A DNA stretch of 64,000 bases, from positions 1,404,001 through 1,468,000 of the forward strand of contig NZ_CP012946.1 in assembly GCF_001402875.1 (NCBI RefSeq). Reading direction: 5' to 3'. Both the position numbers and the translations under genes were made by a program. This DNA is from Blastochloris viridis. GTDB taxonomy: Bacteria; Pseudomonadota; Alphaproteobacteria; Rhizobiales; Xanthobacteraceae. The notes beneath the pieces were generated by a model, which searched no databases, was not told the origin of the DNA, and saw only the letters and a list, made by a program, of their open reading frames with translations. Positions 36,762 through 47,867 of the stretch are shown here, in pieces. How positions within the stretch are numbered: the first letter of the stretch is position 1; every line of letters starts with the position of its first letter.

Positions 36762-37970
36762 TCAGAACGGACGCGGCGGGCCGCGGAAGGCCGGCTGCGT
36801 GGAATCCTTGCGCCCGGTGACGACCCGCTCGCCGACCTTGAGCCCGGAGCGGATTTCGGCGACCGACTTGTTGTCGAGCCCGACCTCGACCGGGCGGGTC
36901 GACACCGTGCCGTTCGGCTCGACCACGTCGACGGTGTAGCCGGCCGCGGAGCGGTGCAACGCCGCCGAGGGAACCGTGAGCACGCCCTTGGCGTCGCCGA
37001 GCACGATGCGTACCTGCGCCGTCATGTAGGTGCGCAGCCGGCCGTCCGGGTTCTGGACGTTGAACACGCCATAATAATAGATCGCGGAGGACGATGATGA
37101 CGACGACGAGGAAGATGACGACGACGAGGAGGACGAGGTCGAGAAGCTGGAGTCGGTCTTGACCGATTCTGGCGCCGGATCGATCGATTCGAGCTTGGCG
37201 TGGTAGCGGTGGTCCGGGTCGCCGAGGATGGTGAAATAGACTGGCTGGCCCGGCTTCGCCCGCACCACGTCCGCCTCCGAGATCTCGGCGCGGACGGTCA
37301 TGACGTCGACCTGGCCGAGCACCACCATGGTCGGCGCGGTCTGGGTGGCGTTCACCGTCTGGCCCTCCTGGGTGACGATGGCCAGCACGGTGCCGTCGAT
37401 CGGCGCGGTGACGCGCGTATAGCCGAGGTTGGCTCTCGCATCCTCCACCGCCACCACGCCGGACAGGATCTGGGCGTCGAGCGCTGCGATCTGGGCTTCG
37501 GTCTGCTTCACCGTGGCCTCGGCACTGTCGAACTCGGCGCGCGAGGTCGCCCGCTGCGCCAGGGTCAGCTGGGCGCGGCCGAGGGTGGCGCGGGCGAGCG
37601 CCAGCGTCGCGACCTTCTCCAGCCGCTGGGCGCGAATGTTTTCGAGCGAGGCTTCCGCCTTTCGCAACGCATTCTGCTGGTTGATCGGGTCGATCTCGGC
37701 GATCAGCTCGCCGGTCGCGACCTTCTGGCCGAGCCTGACCTTCATCGACACCACCCGGCCGGACGCCTGGGCGCCGACCGCGACCAGCTTGACCGGCTTC
37801 AGCGTGCCGGTAGCAAGTACGGTCTGCTCGACGTTGCCGACCGCGACCCGCGCCGTCAACATCGCGTCGGGCGCGGCCGGCTGGAAGTAGGATCGTAGGC
37901 CCAGCGCGGCCGCGCTGAGTCCGGCGACCACGACGAGGATCAGGCCGGCGCGTTTTTTCGAGAGCTTCAT
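36762..37970 (-). CDS. macA: MacA-type periplasmic adaptor (RND/ABC efflux MFP) with polyserine tract
   Basis: This 402-residue membrane-fusion protein has an N-terminal membrane anchor (about 8-26). It then shows the lipoyl halves (V-G-N-V-E-Q-T-V-L-A-T-G-T-L and T-A-P-I-D-G-T-V), a helical hairpin between them, and a beta-barrel and proximal domain. It bridges MacB and the outer-membrane channel. A run of 17 consecutive Ser codons, residues 279-295, lies in the beta-barrel region, followed by A-I-Y-Y-Y-G-V-F, where the family pattern resumes. The frame is intact on both sides, so the protein should still be made. The gene follows the outer-membrane factor gene by 13 bases and precedes macB. 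Confidence 0.92.
   Translation of the reverse strand: MKLSKKRAGLILVVVAGLSAAALGLRSYFQPAAPDAMLTARVAVGNVEQTVLATGTLKPVKLVAVGAQASGRVVSMKVRLGQKVATGELIAEIDPINQQNALRKAEASLENIRAQRLEKVATLALARATLGRAQLTLAQRATSRAEFDSAEATVKQTEAQIAALDAQILSGVVAVEDARANLGYTRVTAPIDGTVLAIVTQEGQTVNATQTAPTMVVLGQVDVMTVRAEISEADVVRAKPGQPVYFTILGDPDHRYHAKLESIDPAPESVKTDSSFSTSSSSSSSSSSSSSSSSSAIYYYGVFNVQNPDGRLRTYMTAQVRIVLGDAKGVLTVPSAALHRSAAGYTVDVVEPNGTVSTRPVEVGLDNKSVAEIRSGLKVGERVVTGRKDSTQPAFRGPPRPF
37086..37136 (-). repeat. Polyserine-coding trinucleotide tract (17 TCN codons)
   Basis: Fifty-one bases encode 17 serines with TCN codons only (mostly TCG and TCC, with some TCA and one TCT). It is a near-microsatellite inside macA. Mixed third positions make slippage less likely than in a pure repeat, and any loss or gain of whole codons would keep the frame. 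Confidence 0.9.
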
Positions 37971-37983
37971 GGCGTGGCAAGCT

Positions 37984-39528
37984 TCATGGTGTCACGCGAG
38001 GCGGGGTCGCGAGCGCGGGAATGTGGGGGCCGGTGCCGATGTCGACGGCCTCCGGTGTCGCCACATCGACCGGGTCGGTCCAGCCGCCGCCGAGCGCCTT
38101 GGCGAGCGCGATGTAATCGGTGGAAATCGCGACCCGGCTCTGCAGTAGCGTGTCCTCGGCGGAATAAAGCGAGCGCTCGGCGTCGAGCACGTCGAGGAAG
38201 CTGGATGAGCCGGTCTGGAAGAGCTGGCGCGCCAGTCGCGTCGCGTCGCGGTTGGCTTGGACCGATTCGCTGAGCCGGGAGGCGCGGACGCGCTCCTTGG
38301 AAAGCGCCACCAGCGCGTTCTCGACGTCTTCCAGTGCGGTCAGCACGGCGGCGCGGAAGGCGATGTAGGACTGATCGCGCTGGGACTCGGTGACGTCGAC
38401 GGCGGCGCGCAACTGGCCGCCGTTGAAGATCGGCACGCTGAGCTGCGGGCCCCACGACCAGCCGATGGTCGAGCTCTTGCCGAGGTCGCCCAACTTCTGC
38501 GCCGAGGTGGAAATGTTGCCGGTCAGGCTGACGGACGGATAGAGCGCGGCCTCGGCCTCGCCAATTCGCGCCGTCGATTCGGCCAGCCGGCGCTCGGCGG
38601 CGCGCACGTCCGGCCGCGACAGCAGCACATCGGCGGGCATGCCGGGTTTCAACGGCAGCCTGGGCGCGGGGATCGCCTTGGCCGTGGCGAGTCGCTGGGT
38701 CAGCGCCGCCGGCTCGCGGCCGGTCAGCACGCCGAGGCGATGCACCGCCTCGGCATAGGCGATTTCGAGCGTCGGGATGTTCGATTCGGTGGTGGCGGCC
38801 TGGGCGATGGCCTTGGCGACGTCCACTGCCGAGGCGGCGCCGGCCTCGAACTTCGACTTGGTGATGGCGGCGGTCTCGCGCTGCGAGGCGGTGGTGCGGC
38901 GGGCCAGCGCGATGCGGGCCTGATAGCCGCGGGCCTCGACATAGTTGACGGCGACGTCGCCGATCAGCGTGAGCAAAGCGGCGTCGAGGTCGTCCCAGGA
39001 CGCTTCCAGCGAATAGGTGGCAGCCTCGACGTTGCGGCGGTTGCCGCCGAACAGGTCGAGTTCCCACGAGGCGTCGAAGCCGGCCTGATACAGCGTATAA
39101 GGCGAGGAGGCGAGGCTGCCGGCGGTATCGGTGGAGGACGAGCCTCGGCTGGACGCCGTCTTGTTGCGGGTGATCGAGGCCGAGCCGTCGACGTTGGGGA
39201 ACAGCGCGCCAATCGCCTGGCGGCGTAGAGCGCGCGCTTCGCGGACCTTGGCCTTGGCGGTGGCGACGTCGAGATTGCCGGCGACGGCCTCATCGATCAG
39301 CGCCGACAGCATCGGGTCGCGCAGGCCGCGCCACCAGCGGATGAGGTCGGTGGCCTGGCTGCCCTGGCCTTTCGGCGCGTTGCCGTATCGTACCGGCATG
39401 TCGAGCAGCGGGGTCTGGTAGTCGGGCCCGACGGCGCAGGCAGACACGCCGAAGGCGAGCGCGCCGGCCGTAAGCGCGCGCCGGGTCAGCCGGCTGCGTT
39501 GGAGGCTGATTGGCCGCTGGCGTCTCAT
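37984..39528 (-). CDS. NodT-family outer-membrane efflux lipoprotein (TolC-like)
   Basis: This 514-residue outer-membrane factor is of the NodT/OprM group. The signal peptide ends in a lipobox-like V-S-A-C, followed by A-V-G-P-D-Y, the usual start of mature OprM-type lipoproteins. Two TolC-like repeats follow, with L-L-S-R-P-D-V-R-A-A-E-R-x-L between them. It should form the outer-membrane duct for the MacAB pump encoded directly downstream. The ATG at 39528 gives a good signal peptide. A GTG at 39549 is also in frame, and neither has a strong ribosome site. The C-terminus has an extra stretch of about 30 residues rich in Pro and Thr. Confidence 0.9.
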   Translation of the reverse strand: MRRQRPISLQRSRLTRRALTAGALAFGVSACAVGPDYQTPLLDMPVRYGNAPKGQGSQATDLIRWWRGLRDPMLSALIDEAVAGNLDVATAKAKVREARALRRQAIGALFPNVDGSASITRNKTASSRGSSSTDTAGSLASSPYTLYQAGFDASWELDLFGGNRRNVEAATYSLEASWDDLDAALLTLIGDVAVNYVEARGYQARIALARRTTASQRETAAITKSKFEAGAASAVDVAKAIAQAATTESNIPTLEIAYAEAVHRLGVLTGREPAALTQRLATAKAIPAPRLPLKPGMPADVLLSRPDVRAAERRLAESTARIGEAEAALYPSVSLTGNISTSAQKLGDLGKSSTIGWSWGPQLSVPIFNGGQLRAAVDVTESQRDQSYIAFRAAVLTALEDVENALVALSKERVRASRLSESVQANRDATRLARQLFQTGSSSFLDVLDAERSLYSAEDTLLQSRVAISTDYIALAKALGGGWTDPVDVATPEAVDIGTGPHIPALATPPRVTP

Positions 39529-39952
39529 CTGCACGATCCGGTTCGGCACGATTGCGACATCAACGGCACTCTATCCAGCGGTAAGGGAAGGGCATTTCCA
39601 GATCAGAACGGCGACGAGCGCAGGATGGTCCATCGATGCCTGGGACCGGCCCGCCCGCCTTGCTTAGCCGCGGCCGTGGGCTCTGGAAACTTAACGATTT
39701 CTAAGATTGGAGGCCGGGTACTGAATCGACACGGCAATTTCCGAGAGATTTCGCGCCGGTTGCCGGTGTGAAGCCAAGCGTTGTGCTGTCGTGCTCCAGG
39801 AAGCTAGCGAGCGACGATGGCGCCAGCCAAGCCGGCTTGGCGGCTGCTTTCCAGATTGTGCCGCTCCGCCGCACGCCGGATCGGTGCGGGAGGCGAAAAC
39901 ACCAAGAGGGATGAGACTGTGAGGGGAATGCCGATGCCGCGATGGGCGGCAG
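39529..39952. other. 424-base gap between efflux operon and tRNA-Asp
   Basis: No gene could be supported. The region should contain the leftward promoter of the efflux operon, and the tRNA transcript also enters it from the right. A moderately AT-richer stretch at 39685-39715 (AACTTAACGATTTCTAAG) is the likeliest promoter area, but no consensus boxes are clear. Confidence 0.4.
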
Positions 39953-40029
<77 letters not shown>

Positions 40030-40613
40030 GCGATGCTCTTGAGGCACCGCGGTTTCCGCGGGGCCCGCGATGTCGTCGCGAGAGAGCGCCGAAATACGGT
40101 CCCTGCATTCTGGCGTCAAGGCCATGTCGGGTTCTTTCGGTGCAAACTTTTCACGGCGTTGGAATCCGGTGGAAAAGTCGGCTGTGTCCCCTGCGCTGCG
40201 GTTCCGGTTGAAGACCTGACAGGGGGGACTATATCGATAGCTGATGCCGCGCCGGCGAACGTTCGCCGGCAGCGCAAAGGTTGAAAGGCGCGAGAGAAAT
40301 TGGAGGCTGCCACGAAGAGCTTGAAGGTGGCTCGCACGATCCGACTCAAGAGTTTGCGGTCTCAGCCTCTCGCAGCTGCGAGGTTAAAAATGCTGCAGCT
40401 GCGTGCCGGAGATTTGGCGCCTATGCCTCAATTGTGGGCCAAGTCTCGGATTGTTCTGTCCGCCACCCGCCGTCGCGTGCGATTACCGCTAATCGCGTGC
40501 TTGCGGGGGTCGAAGGCGTGCGGTAACCATTCGCCATCGGAAGGCCGCAATCCGCGAGGCCGCCGAGCCTGTCGGAATGCCCGACCGAACCCCCTATATA
40601 GGTGGAATCGCCG
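40030..40613. other. 584-base region upstream of the nuo operon and tRNA-Asp
   Basis: The region contains the divergent promoters for tRNA-Asp (leftward) and nuoA (rightward). A perfect 20-base palindrome lies at 40251-40270. Open frames in it are basic, lack family features and are treated as non-coding. TATATAGG at 40595-40602, close to nuoA, might be part of a -10 region. Confidence 0.45.
40251..40270. promoter_or_regulatory. Perfect 20-base palindrome, possible operator
   Basis: GCCGGCGAACGTTCGCCGGC is perfectly symmetric with no spacer, as expected for a dimeric DNA-binding protein site. It lies 344 bases upstream of nuoA and 222 bases upstream of the tRNA. No known regulator site was recognised. 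Confidence 0.4.
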
Positions 40614-40979
40614 ATGACCGAGCTTCTTGTTGCCTACCTGCCGCTCGTCATCTTCATCGGGCTGTCGCTGGTGATCGGCCTGTTTCTGCTGATTGCGCCG
40701 TTCGTGGTCGCATACCAGCAGCCCGATGCTGCCAAGCTGTCAGCCTATGAATGCGGCTTTGACGCCTTCGGCGATGCCCGCATGAAATTCGACGTGCGGT
40801 TCTACCTCGTCGCGATCCTGTTCATTATCTTTGATTTGGAAGTGGCGTTCCTGTTCCCGTGGGCGGTCGCGTTTGGCGATCTCGGCCTGTTCGGGTTCTG
40901 GTCGATGATGATGTTTCTCGGCGTGCTGACGATCGGCTTCGTCTACGAATGGAAGAAGGGGGCCCTGGAATGGGACTGA
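40614..40979 (+). CDS. nuoA: NuoA, complex I membrane subunit A
   Basis: NuoA, 121 residues, is a three-helix membrane subunit of NADH:quinone oxidoreductase at the junction of the membrane and peripheral arms. The conserved loop [20 protein letters not shown] is present with the Cys of the quinone-site region. The ATG at 40614 is used, and an ATG at 40602 would add four residues. It is the first gene of the nuoA-N operon and overlaps nuoB. Confidence 0.97.
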   Translation: MTELLVAYLPLVIFIGLSLVIGLFLLIAPFVVAYQQPDAAKLSAYECGFDAFGDARMKFDVRFYLVAILFIIFDLEVAFLFPWAVAFGDLGLFGFWSMMMFLGVLTIGFVYEWKKGALEWD

Positions 40980-41548
40980 TGGGCAAGACACCTGCGATTG
41001 CCCCGGCGCCCAAGGGCATTCTAGATCCGCGCACCGGCAAGCCGATCGGGTCAGATGACCCGCTGTTCGTCGGCATCAATGACGAGTTGGCGGACAAGGG
41101 TTTCGTGGTCACGGCGACGGACGAGCTCATCAACTGGGCGCGGACGGGCTCGTTGATGTGGATGACCTTTGGCTTGGCCTGCTGCGCGGTGGAGATGATC
41201 CACGGCGCCATGCCGCGCTACGATTTCGAGCGGTTCGGCTTCGCTCCGCGCGCCTCGCCGCGCCAGTCGGATTGCATCATCGTCGCTGGCACCCTGACCA
41301 ACAAGATGGCGCCCGCGTTCCGCAGGGTCTACGACCAGATGCCGGAGCCGCGCTATGTGATCTCGATGGGGTCCTGCGCCAACGGCGGCGGGTATTACCA
41401 CTACTCGTATTCCGTGGTGCGCGGCTGCGACCGCATCGTGCCGGTCGACATCTACGTTCCGGGGTGTCCGCCGACGGCGGAGGCGCTGCTGTACGGCGTG
41501 ATGTTGCTGCAGAAGAAGATTCGTCGGACAGGGACCATCGAGCGGTGA
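40970..41548 (+). CDS. nuoB: NuoB, complex I N2 cluster subunit
   Basis: NuoB, 192 residues, binds the terminal 4Fe-4S cluster N2 that passes electrons to quinone. The cluster ligands are the tandem Cys71-Cys72, Cys136 and Cys166, all in normal context ([20 protein letters not shown]). The ATG at 40970 overlaps the end of nuoA. Another ATG at 40979 would give a protein three residues shorter. The stop overlaps the nuoC GTG. Confidence 0.97.
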   Translation: MGLMGKTPAIAPAPKGILDPRTGKPIGSDDPLFVGINDELADKGFVVTATDELINWARTGSLMWMTFGLACCAVEMIHGAMPRYDFERFGFAPRASPRQSDCIIVAGTLTNKMAPAFRRVYDQMPEPRYVISMGSCANGGGYYHYSYSVVRGCDRIVPVDIYVPGCPPTAEALLYGVMLLQKKIRRTGTIER

Positions 41549-42183
41549 CGAGATATTACGCGGACGGCGGTCTCCTCGACGAGGCGTTGCGGGAAATCGG
41601 CGACACGGTGACGGCGGCGCTGCCGGGCGCGGTCACCGGCTATGACATCGCCCTGGGCGAGCTTGCCATCACGGCCGACGCCAGCCGGGTGGTGGAGGTG
41701 ATCGGGCTGTTGCGCGACCATCCGGGCTGCCGGTTCATCTCCTTCATCGACATCTGCGGTGTCGACTGGCCGTCGCGGGAGAAGCGTTTCGACGTCGTCT
41801 ACCATCTGTTGTCGCCGCAAAAGAACCTCCGGGTCCGGGTCAAGGTGGCGACCGACGAGTCGACGCCCGTCCCGTCGGTGGTGCCGCTGTTCCCCGGCGC
41901 ATGCTGGTTCGAACGCGAGGCCTATGACCTTTATGGCATCCTGTTCGAAGGCAACCCCGACTTGCGTCGAATCCTGACCGACTACGGCTTTGACGGGCAT
42001 CCACTGCGCAAGGATTTCCCGCTCACCGGCTATGTCGAGCTGCGTTGGGACGACGAGCAGAAGCGGGTGGTGTACGAGCCGGTGCGGCTTGACCAGGAGT
42101 TCCGCAGTTTCGACTTCTTGTCGCCGTGGGAGGGCACCGACTACGCGTTGCCGGGCGACGAGAAGGCTTCTCGTCCGGGCTGA
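41545..42183 (+). CDS. nuoC: NuoC, complex I 30 kDa subunit
   Basis: NuoC, 212 residues, is a peripheral-arm subunit without cofactors that packs against NuoD. Family segments are F-D-V-V-Y-H-L-L-S, the [22 protein letters not shown] signature and the C-terminal [12 protein letters not shown] is the start and overlaps the nuoB TGA (GTGA). It is separate from nuoD, unlike the fused NuoCD of E. coli. The 62-base spacer to nuoD is made of tandem repeats. Confidence 0.96.
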   Translation: MTRYYADGGLLDEALREIGDTVTAALPGAVTGYDIALGELAITADASRVVEVIGLLRDHPGCRFISFIDICGVDWPSREKRFDVVYHLLSPQKNLRVRVKVATDESTPVPSVVPLFPGACWFEREAYDLYGILFEGNPDLRRILTDYGFDGHPLRKDFPLTGYVELRWDDEQKRVVYEPVRLDQEFRSFDFLSPWEGTDYALPGDEKASRPG

Positions 42184-42188
42184 GGGAC

Positions 42189-42245
42189 GGGCGCTGAGGT
42201 CAAGGACAGGCGCTGGGGACAAAGAAAGGCGCTGGGGACAAAGAC
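42189..42245 (+). repeat. Three tandem 19-20 base repeats ahead of nuoD
   Basis: The unit GGCGCTGGGGACAAAGA occurs at 42209 and 42228, with a diverged copy (GGCGCTGAGGTCAAGGA) at 42189. The repeats fill almost the whole nuoC-nuoD spacer, and the last copy ends at the nuoD ATG and supplies its GGGGA ribosome site. Confidence 0.8.
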
Positions 42246-43439
42246 ATGGACGCCGAAGTCACGGCTCGCGATTTCACGATCAACCTGGGTCCGCAGCATC
42301 CGTCTGCCCATGGCGTGCTGCGGCTGGTGCTCGACCTCGACGGCGAGGTGATCAAGCGCGCCGATCCGCACATCGGCCTTCTGCACCGCGGCACCGAGAA
42401 GCTGATCGAGCACAAGACCTATCTTCAGGCGATTCCCTATTTCGACCGGCTCGACTACGTCTCGCCGCTGAACTGCGAGCACGCCTTCGTGCTGGCGGCC
42501 GAGCGCCTGCTGAAGCTCGAGGTGCCCTACCGCGCCCAGTTGATCCGCGTGCTCTATTCGGAGCTGACGCGAATCGCCAACCATCTGATCAATATCGGCT
42601 CCCACGCCCTCGACGTCGGTGCGCTGACCCCGCCGCTGTGGGTCTACGAGGAGCGCGAGAAGATCTTCGGCTTCTATGAGCGCGCCTCGGGCGCCCGCAT
42701 GCACGCGGCCTATTTCCGCGTCGGCGGCGTGCATCAGGATCTGCCGCCGGCATTGATCGACGACATCTACGACTGGTGCGCGCCGTTCCTCGGCGTGGTC
42801 GACGATCTCGAAGGGCTTCTCACCGAGAACCGCATCTTCAAGCAGCGCAATGTCGACATCTGCGTCGTCACGCTGGATGAGGCCTGGGCGCGCGGCTTCT
42901 CTGGCGTGATGGTGCGCGGCTCCGGCGCGGCGTGGGATTTGCGCAAGGCGCAACCCTATGAGTGCTACGAGGATCTGGAGTTCGACATCCCGGTCGGCAA
43001 GAACGGCGACTGCTACGATCGCTACCTGTGCCGCGTGCTGGAGATGCGCGAGTCGGTGCGCATCATCCGGCAGTGCTGCGACAAGCTGAGGAGCCCGGTC
43101 GGGGCCGGCCCGGTGAACGCGCGGGACAGCAAGGTGGTGCCGCCGCGGCGCGGCGAGATGAAGCGCTCGATGGAGGCGCTGATCCACCACTTCAAGCTCT
43201 ACACCGAGGGTTTCCACGTGCCGCCCGGCGAGGTCTACGCCGCGGTCGAGGCGCCCAAGGGCGAGTTTGGCGTCTATCTGATCGCCGACGGCACCAACAA
43301 GCCATACCGCTGCAAGATTCGCTCGCCCGGCTTCGCCCATCTGCAGGCGATGGACTATCTCACCAAGGGCCATCTGCTCGCCGACGTCACCGCGGCCATC
43401 GCCACCATCGACGTCGTGTTCGGCGAGGTCGACCGATGA
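42246..43439 (+). CDS. nuoD: NuoD, complex I 49 kDa subunit
   Basis: NuoD, 397 residues, forms the quinone cavity with NuoB and is related to NiFe hydrogenase large subunits. Hallmarks are the N-terminal [14 protein letters not shown] with the quinone-site His, the H-R-G-T-E-K-L-I-E segment, and the C-terminal [18 protein letters not shown] and I-R-S-P-G-F. The length is standard. The ribosome site lies in the last tandem repeat copy. Confidence 0.97.
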   Translation: MDAEVTARDFTINLGPQHPSAHGVLRLVLDLDGEVIKRADPHIGLLHRGTEKLIEHKTYLQAIPYFDRLDYVSPLNCEHAFVLAAERLLKLEVPYRAQLIRVLYSELTRIANHLINIGSHALDVGALTPPLWVYEEREKIFGFYERASGARMHAAYFRVGGVHQDLPPALIDDIYDWCAPFLGVVDDLEGLLTENRIFKQRNVDICVVTLDEAWARGFSGVMVRGSGAAWDLRKAQPYECYEDLEFDIPVGKNGDCYDRYLCRVLEMRESVRIIRQCCDKLRSPVGAGPVNARDSKVVPPRRGEMKRSMEALIHHFKLYTEGFHVPPGEVYAAVEAPKGEFGVYLIADGTNKPYRCKIRSPGFAHLQAMDYLTKGHLLADVTAAIATIDVVFGEVDR

Positions 43440-43534
43440 CCGCGCCGGTGTTGCCAACGCTGCGGTTGACCGTGGCCGACGACAAAGCTGCGGCCGGGTT
43501 TAAGCCGGGTTCGACCGAGCGGGGAGAGAATTGA
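43436..43534 (+). CDS. Possible 32-residue coupled ORF between nuoD and nuoE
   Basis: An ATG overlapping the nuoD stop (ATGA) opens a 32-codon frame ending just before nuoE. It has no recognisable motif. It may only keep ribosomes moving across the 99-base spacer, or it may be a chance frame. I report it because of the overlap geometry. Confidence 0.2.
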   Translation: MTAPVLPTLRLTVADDKAAAGFKPGSTERGEN

Positions 43535-43538
43535 AGCC

Positions 43539-44315
43539 ATGACCGTCCGTCGCCTCGCACCCGCCGAGCAGCAGCCCGCGACGTTCGCCTTCACAGCGGA
43601 CAATCTCGCCTGGGCCAACAGCCAGATCGCCAAGTATCCCGCAGGCCGGCAGGCGTCGGCGGTGATCGCGCTGCTGTGGCGCGCCCAGGAACAATCCGGC
43701 GGCTGGCTGTCGCAGAAGGCGATCGAGTGCGTCGCCGCACTGCTCGACATGCCCAATATCCGGGTGCTGGAGGTCGCAACCTTCTACACCATGTTCAACC
43801 TGGAGCCGGTCGGCGAGCACTTCATCCAGGTGTGTGGCACCACGCCGTGCCAGCTGCGCGGCGCCGACGAACTGAAGAAGGTGTGCGAGCGCAAGATCGG
43901 CCACGAGCGCCACGTCAGCGCCGATGGCAAGTTTTCGTGGGCCGAGGTCGAGTGCCTCGGCGCCTGCGTCAACGCGCCGATGGTGCAGATCGGCGCCGAC
44001 TACTTCGAGGACCTCACCACCGCCAGCCTGGAGACCCTGATCGACGATCTCGCCGCTGGCCGCCCGGTTGCGCCGGGGCCGCAGGTCGAGCGCCAATTCT
44101 CCGCGCCTATCGGCGGGCCGACCACGCTGACCGGCTGGGCGGCCGACGCCAAGCCGGCCGCGGCCAAGCAGCCCGTGCTGGCCGACGCCGAGGCGAAGCG
44201 GCCGGGCGAGGCCGCCAGCGTGCGCGAGTCGCCGGCGCCGAAGAAGCCGTTGAGCGATGCTGCGATGGCCGGGGGCGCGGACAACAAGCCCGCCGGCGCG
44301 GGAAGCGAGGGCTGA
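43539..44315 (+). CDS. nuoE: NuoE, complex I 24 kDa subunit with long C-terminal tail
   Basis: NuoE, 258 residues, holds the 2Fe-2S cluster N1a next to FMN in NuoF. The ligands are Cys99, Cys104, Cys139 and Cys143 in normal spacing. The core ends at about residue 177. The remaining 80 residues are an Ala/Pro/Lys-rich tail of low complexity, a feature seen in several alphaproteobacterial NuoE proteins and absent from E. coli. The ATG follows the 99-base spacer. Confidence 0.95.
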   Translation: MTVRRLAPAEQQPATFAFTADNLAWANSQIAKYPAGRQASAVIALLWRAQEQSGGWLSQKAIECVAALLDMPNIRVLEVATFYTMFNLEPVGEHFIQVCGTTPCQLRGADELKKVCERKIGHERHVSADGKFSWAEVECLGACVNAPMVQIGADYFEDLTTASLETLIDDLAAGRPVAPGPQVERQFSAPIGGPTTLTGWAADAKPAAAKQPVLADAEAKRPGEAASVRESPAPKKPLSDAAMAGGADNKPAGAGSEG

Positions 44316-44319
44316 TCAG

Positions 44320-45627
<1,308 letters not shown>

Positions 45628-45632
45628 GGGCG

Positions 45633-45764
45633 ATGACCGAGGCGCCCGACAACATCATGCGCGTGCTGCTGCGCCGGATCGACGAGCGAACCGATCGTAT
45701 GGCGCAGGATCTGCATGCCGTCGGCGCTCACATCGAATGTCGCCGCGAACTCTCGGACGCCTAG
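45633..45764 (+). CDS. Unrecognised 43-residue ORF between nuoF and nuoG
   Basis: A 43-codon frame starts six bases after the nuoF stop, with GGAG seven bases before its ATG, and ends in TAG 16 bases before nuoG. The predicted peptide is highly charged and helical ([15 protein letters not shown]). This resembles the first helix of small coiled-coil proteins in which L-R-R-I-D-x-x-x-D-R repeats occur, and it may be a shortened relative of one. It is not a known complex I subunit. Confidence 0.45.
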   Translation: MTEAPDNIMRVLLRRIDERTDRMAQDLHAVGAHIECRRELSDA

Positions 45765-45780
45765 GGCTGGAACAACAACA

Positions 45781-47859
45781 ATGGCCAAGCTGATCATCGA
45801 TGGCACCGAGGTCGAGGTTTCGCCCGACGACACCCTGATGCAGGCGTGCGAGGACGCCGGCGCCGAGATTCCGCGCTTCTGCTTCCACGAACGGCTGTCG
45901 GTGGCGGGCAACTGCCGCATGTGCCTGGTCGAGGTGAAGGGGCTGCCCAAACCGCAGGCCTCGTGCTCGGTCAATGTGCGCGACCTCCGCCCCGGGCCGA
46001 ACGGCGAGCCGCCGGTGATCAACACCAAGTCGCCGATGGTGAAGAAGGCTCGCGAAGGGGTGATGGAGTTCCTGCTCATCAATCACCCGCTCGATTGCCC
46101 GATCTGCGATCAGGGCGGGGAGTGCGACCTCCAGGACCAGGCGCTGGCCTATGGCGCCGACACCTCGCGCTTTGCGGAGAACAAGCGCGCGGTCGAGGAC
46201 AAGTATCTCGGCCCGCTGGTGAAGACGGCGATGAACCGCTGCATCCACTGCACGCGGTGCGTCCGCTTCACCACCGAGGTTGCCGGCGTTCCCGACCTCG
46301 GCGCCATCGGCCGCGGCGAGGACATGGAGATCACCAGCTATCTCGAGAACGCGATGCGGTCCGAGTTGCAGGGCAACGTGATCGACCTGTGCCCGGTCGG
46401 CGCGCTCACCTCCAAACCCTACGCCTTCCACGCCCGGCCGTGGGAGCTCAACAAGACCGAGACCGTCGACGTGATGGACGCGCTGGGTTCGGCCATCCGG
46501 GTCGACGTGCGCGGCCGTGAGGTGATGCGCATCCTGCCGCGCACCAACGAAGCGGTGAACGAGGAGTGGATCTCCGACAAGACCCGCTTCATCTGGGATG
46601 GCCTCAAGACCCAGCGGCTCGACCGTCCCTACGTGCGGCAGGGTGGCAAGCTGGTGCCGGCGAGTTGGGGCGAGGCGTTCGCGGCGATCAATGCCAAGGT
46701 GAAGGCGGCCCCGGCGGCGCGGATCGGCGCCCTGGTCGGCGACCTCGCCTCGGTCGAGGAGGCGTTTGCCCTCAAGGATCTGCTGTCCCGGCTCGGCTCG
46801 GCCAATCTCGACTGCCGGCAGGACGGCGCGGCGCTCGACCCCGCGGCCGGCCGCGCCACCTATCTGTTCAACCCCGGTATTGCCGGGATCGAGGACGCCG
46901 ACGCGCTGCTGGTCGTTGGCTCCAACCCGCGCCGCGAGGCGCCGGTGCTCAACGCCCGCATCCGCAAGCGCTGGCGGATGGGTGGCTTCCCGGTCGGCGT
47001 GATCGGGGAGGCGGCGGACCTGACCTATGACGCCCAGCATCTCGGCGCCGGGCCGGAGACGCTGGTGGAGATTGCGAGCGGCCGGCATCCGTTCGCCGCG
47101 GTGCTCAAGGCGGCGGCGCGGCCGATGGTTCTGCTCGGGCAGGGCGCCTTGACCCGCTCCGACGGTGCGGCGGTGGCGGCGCTGGCGGCCAAGGTCGCGG
47201 TCGCCGCCGGTGCGGTGACCGGGGATTGGAACGGCTATGCGGTGCTGCACACCGCGGCGAGCCGGGTCGGCGCGCTCGATCTCGGCTGCGTGCCGGGACC
47301 GGGCGGGCTCAACACCGCCGATATGCTGAAGCCTGGCGCGCTCGACGTGCTGTTCTTGCTCGGCGCCGACGAGGTCGAGGTGCCGGCGGGGGCGTTCGTG
47401 GTCTATGTCGGCAGCCATGGCGACCGCGGTGCTCACCGCGCCGACGTCATCCTGCCAGGGGCGGCCTATACCGAGAAGTCCGGCACCTACGTCAATACCG
47501 AGGGCCGGGTGCAGTTCGGCTCGCGCGCCAGCTTCGCGCCCGGCGACGCCCGCGAGGATTGGGCGATCCTGCGCGCGCTGTCGGAGCTGCTGGGGCATAC
47601 GCTGCCCTACGACACGCTCGGCGCGCTGCGGGCGGCGGTGGCGGCGGATTATCCGCGCATGATGCGGCTCGACGAGGTGGACGCGGCCGAGGCCGGCGCC
47701 ATAACCGAACTGGCCGCCAAGGGCGGTGCCATCGATGAGGCGCCATTCCGAAGCGCGATCGCCGACTTCTATCTCACCAACCCGATCGCGCGGGCATCCA
47801 AGGTGATGGCCGAGTGCTCGAGCCTGGCCGCTGACCGCGTGCGGCTGGCGGCGGAATGA
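45781..47859 (+). CDS. nuoG: NuoG, complex I 75 kDa subunit
   Basis: NuoG, 692 residues, carries three iron-sulfur clusters of the electron wire. The N-terminal 2Fe-2S ligands are Cys34, Cys45, Cys48 and Cys62. The His-Cys3 cluster motif follows in [14 protein letters not shown], and then the 4Fe-4S ligands in C-I-H-C-T-R-C with a later C-P-V-G. The C-terminal half is the molybdopterin-oxidoreductase-like domain, without the extra N7 cluster motif of E. coli that I could detect. The TGA overlaps a possible nuoH ATG. Confidence 0.96.
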   Translation: MAKLIIDGTEVEVSPDDTLMQACEDAGAEIPRFCFHERLSVAGNCRMCLVEVKGLPKPQASCSVNVRDLRPGPNGEPPVINTKSPMVKKAREGVMEFLLINHPLDCPICDQGGECDLQDQALAYGADTSRFAENKRAVEDKYLGPLVKTAMNRCIHCTRCVRFTTEVAGVPDLGAIGRGEDMEITSYLENAMRSELQGNVIDLCPVGALTSKPYAFHARPWELNKTETVDVMDALGSAIRVDVRGREVMRILPRTNEAVNEEWISDKTRFIWDGLKTQRLDRPYVRQGGKLVPASWGEAFAAINAKVKAAPAARIGALVGDLASVEEAFALKDLLSRLGSANLDCRQDGAALDPAAGRATYLFNPGIAGIEDADALLVVGSNPRREAPVLNARIRKRWRMGGFPVGVIGEAADLTYDAQHLGAGPETLVEIASGRHPFAAVLKAAARPMVLLGQGALTRSDGAAVAALAAKVAVAAGAVTGDWNGYAVLHTAASRVGALDLGCVPGPGGLNTADMLKPGALDVLFLLGADEVEVPAGAFVVYVGSHGDRGAHRADVILPGAAYTEKSGTYVNTEGRVQFGSRASFAPGDAREDWAILRALSELLGHTLPYDTLGALRAAVAADYPRMMRLDEVDAAEAGAITELAAKGGAIDEAPFRSAIADFYLTNPIARASKVMAECSSLAADRVRLAAE

Positions 47860-47867
47860 GGGATGAC

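Noticed and set aside
40300..40617. A 105-codon basic open frame upstream of nuoA
   Set aside because: It overlaps the nuoA start, lacks family resemblance and has atypical codon use. The region is better explained as regulatory.
45655..47598. A 647-codon minus-strand open frame
   Set aside because: It is antisense to nuoG and consists of Arg, Asp, His and Gly-rich sequence typical of shadow frames.
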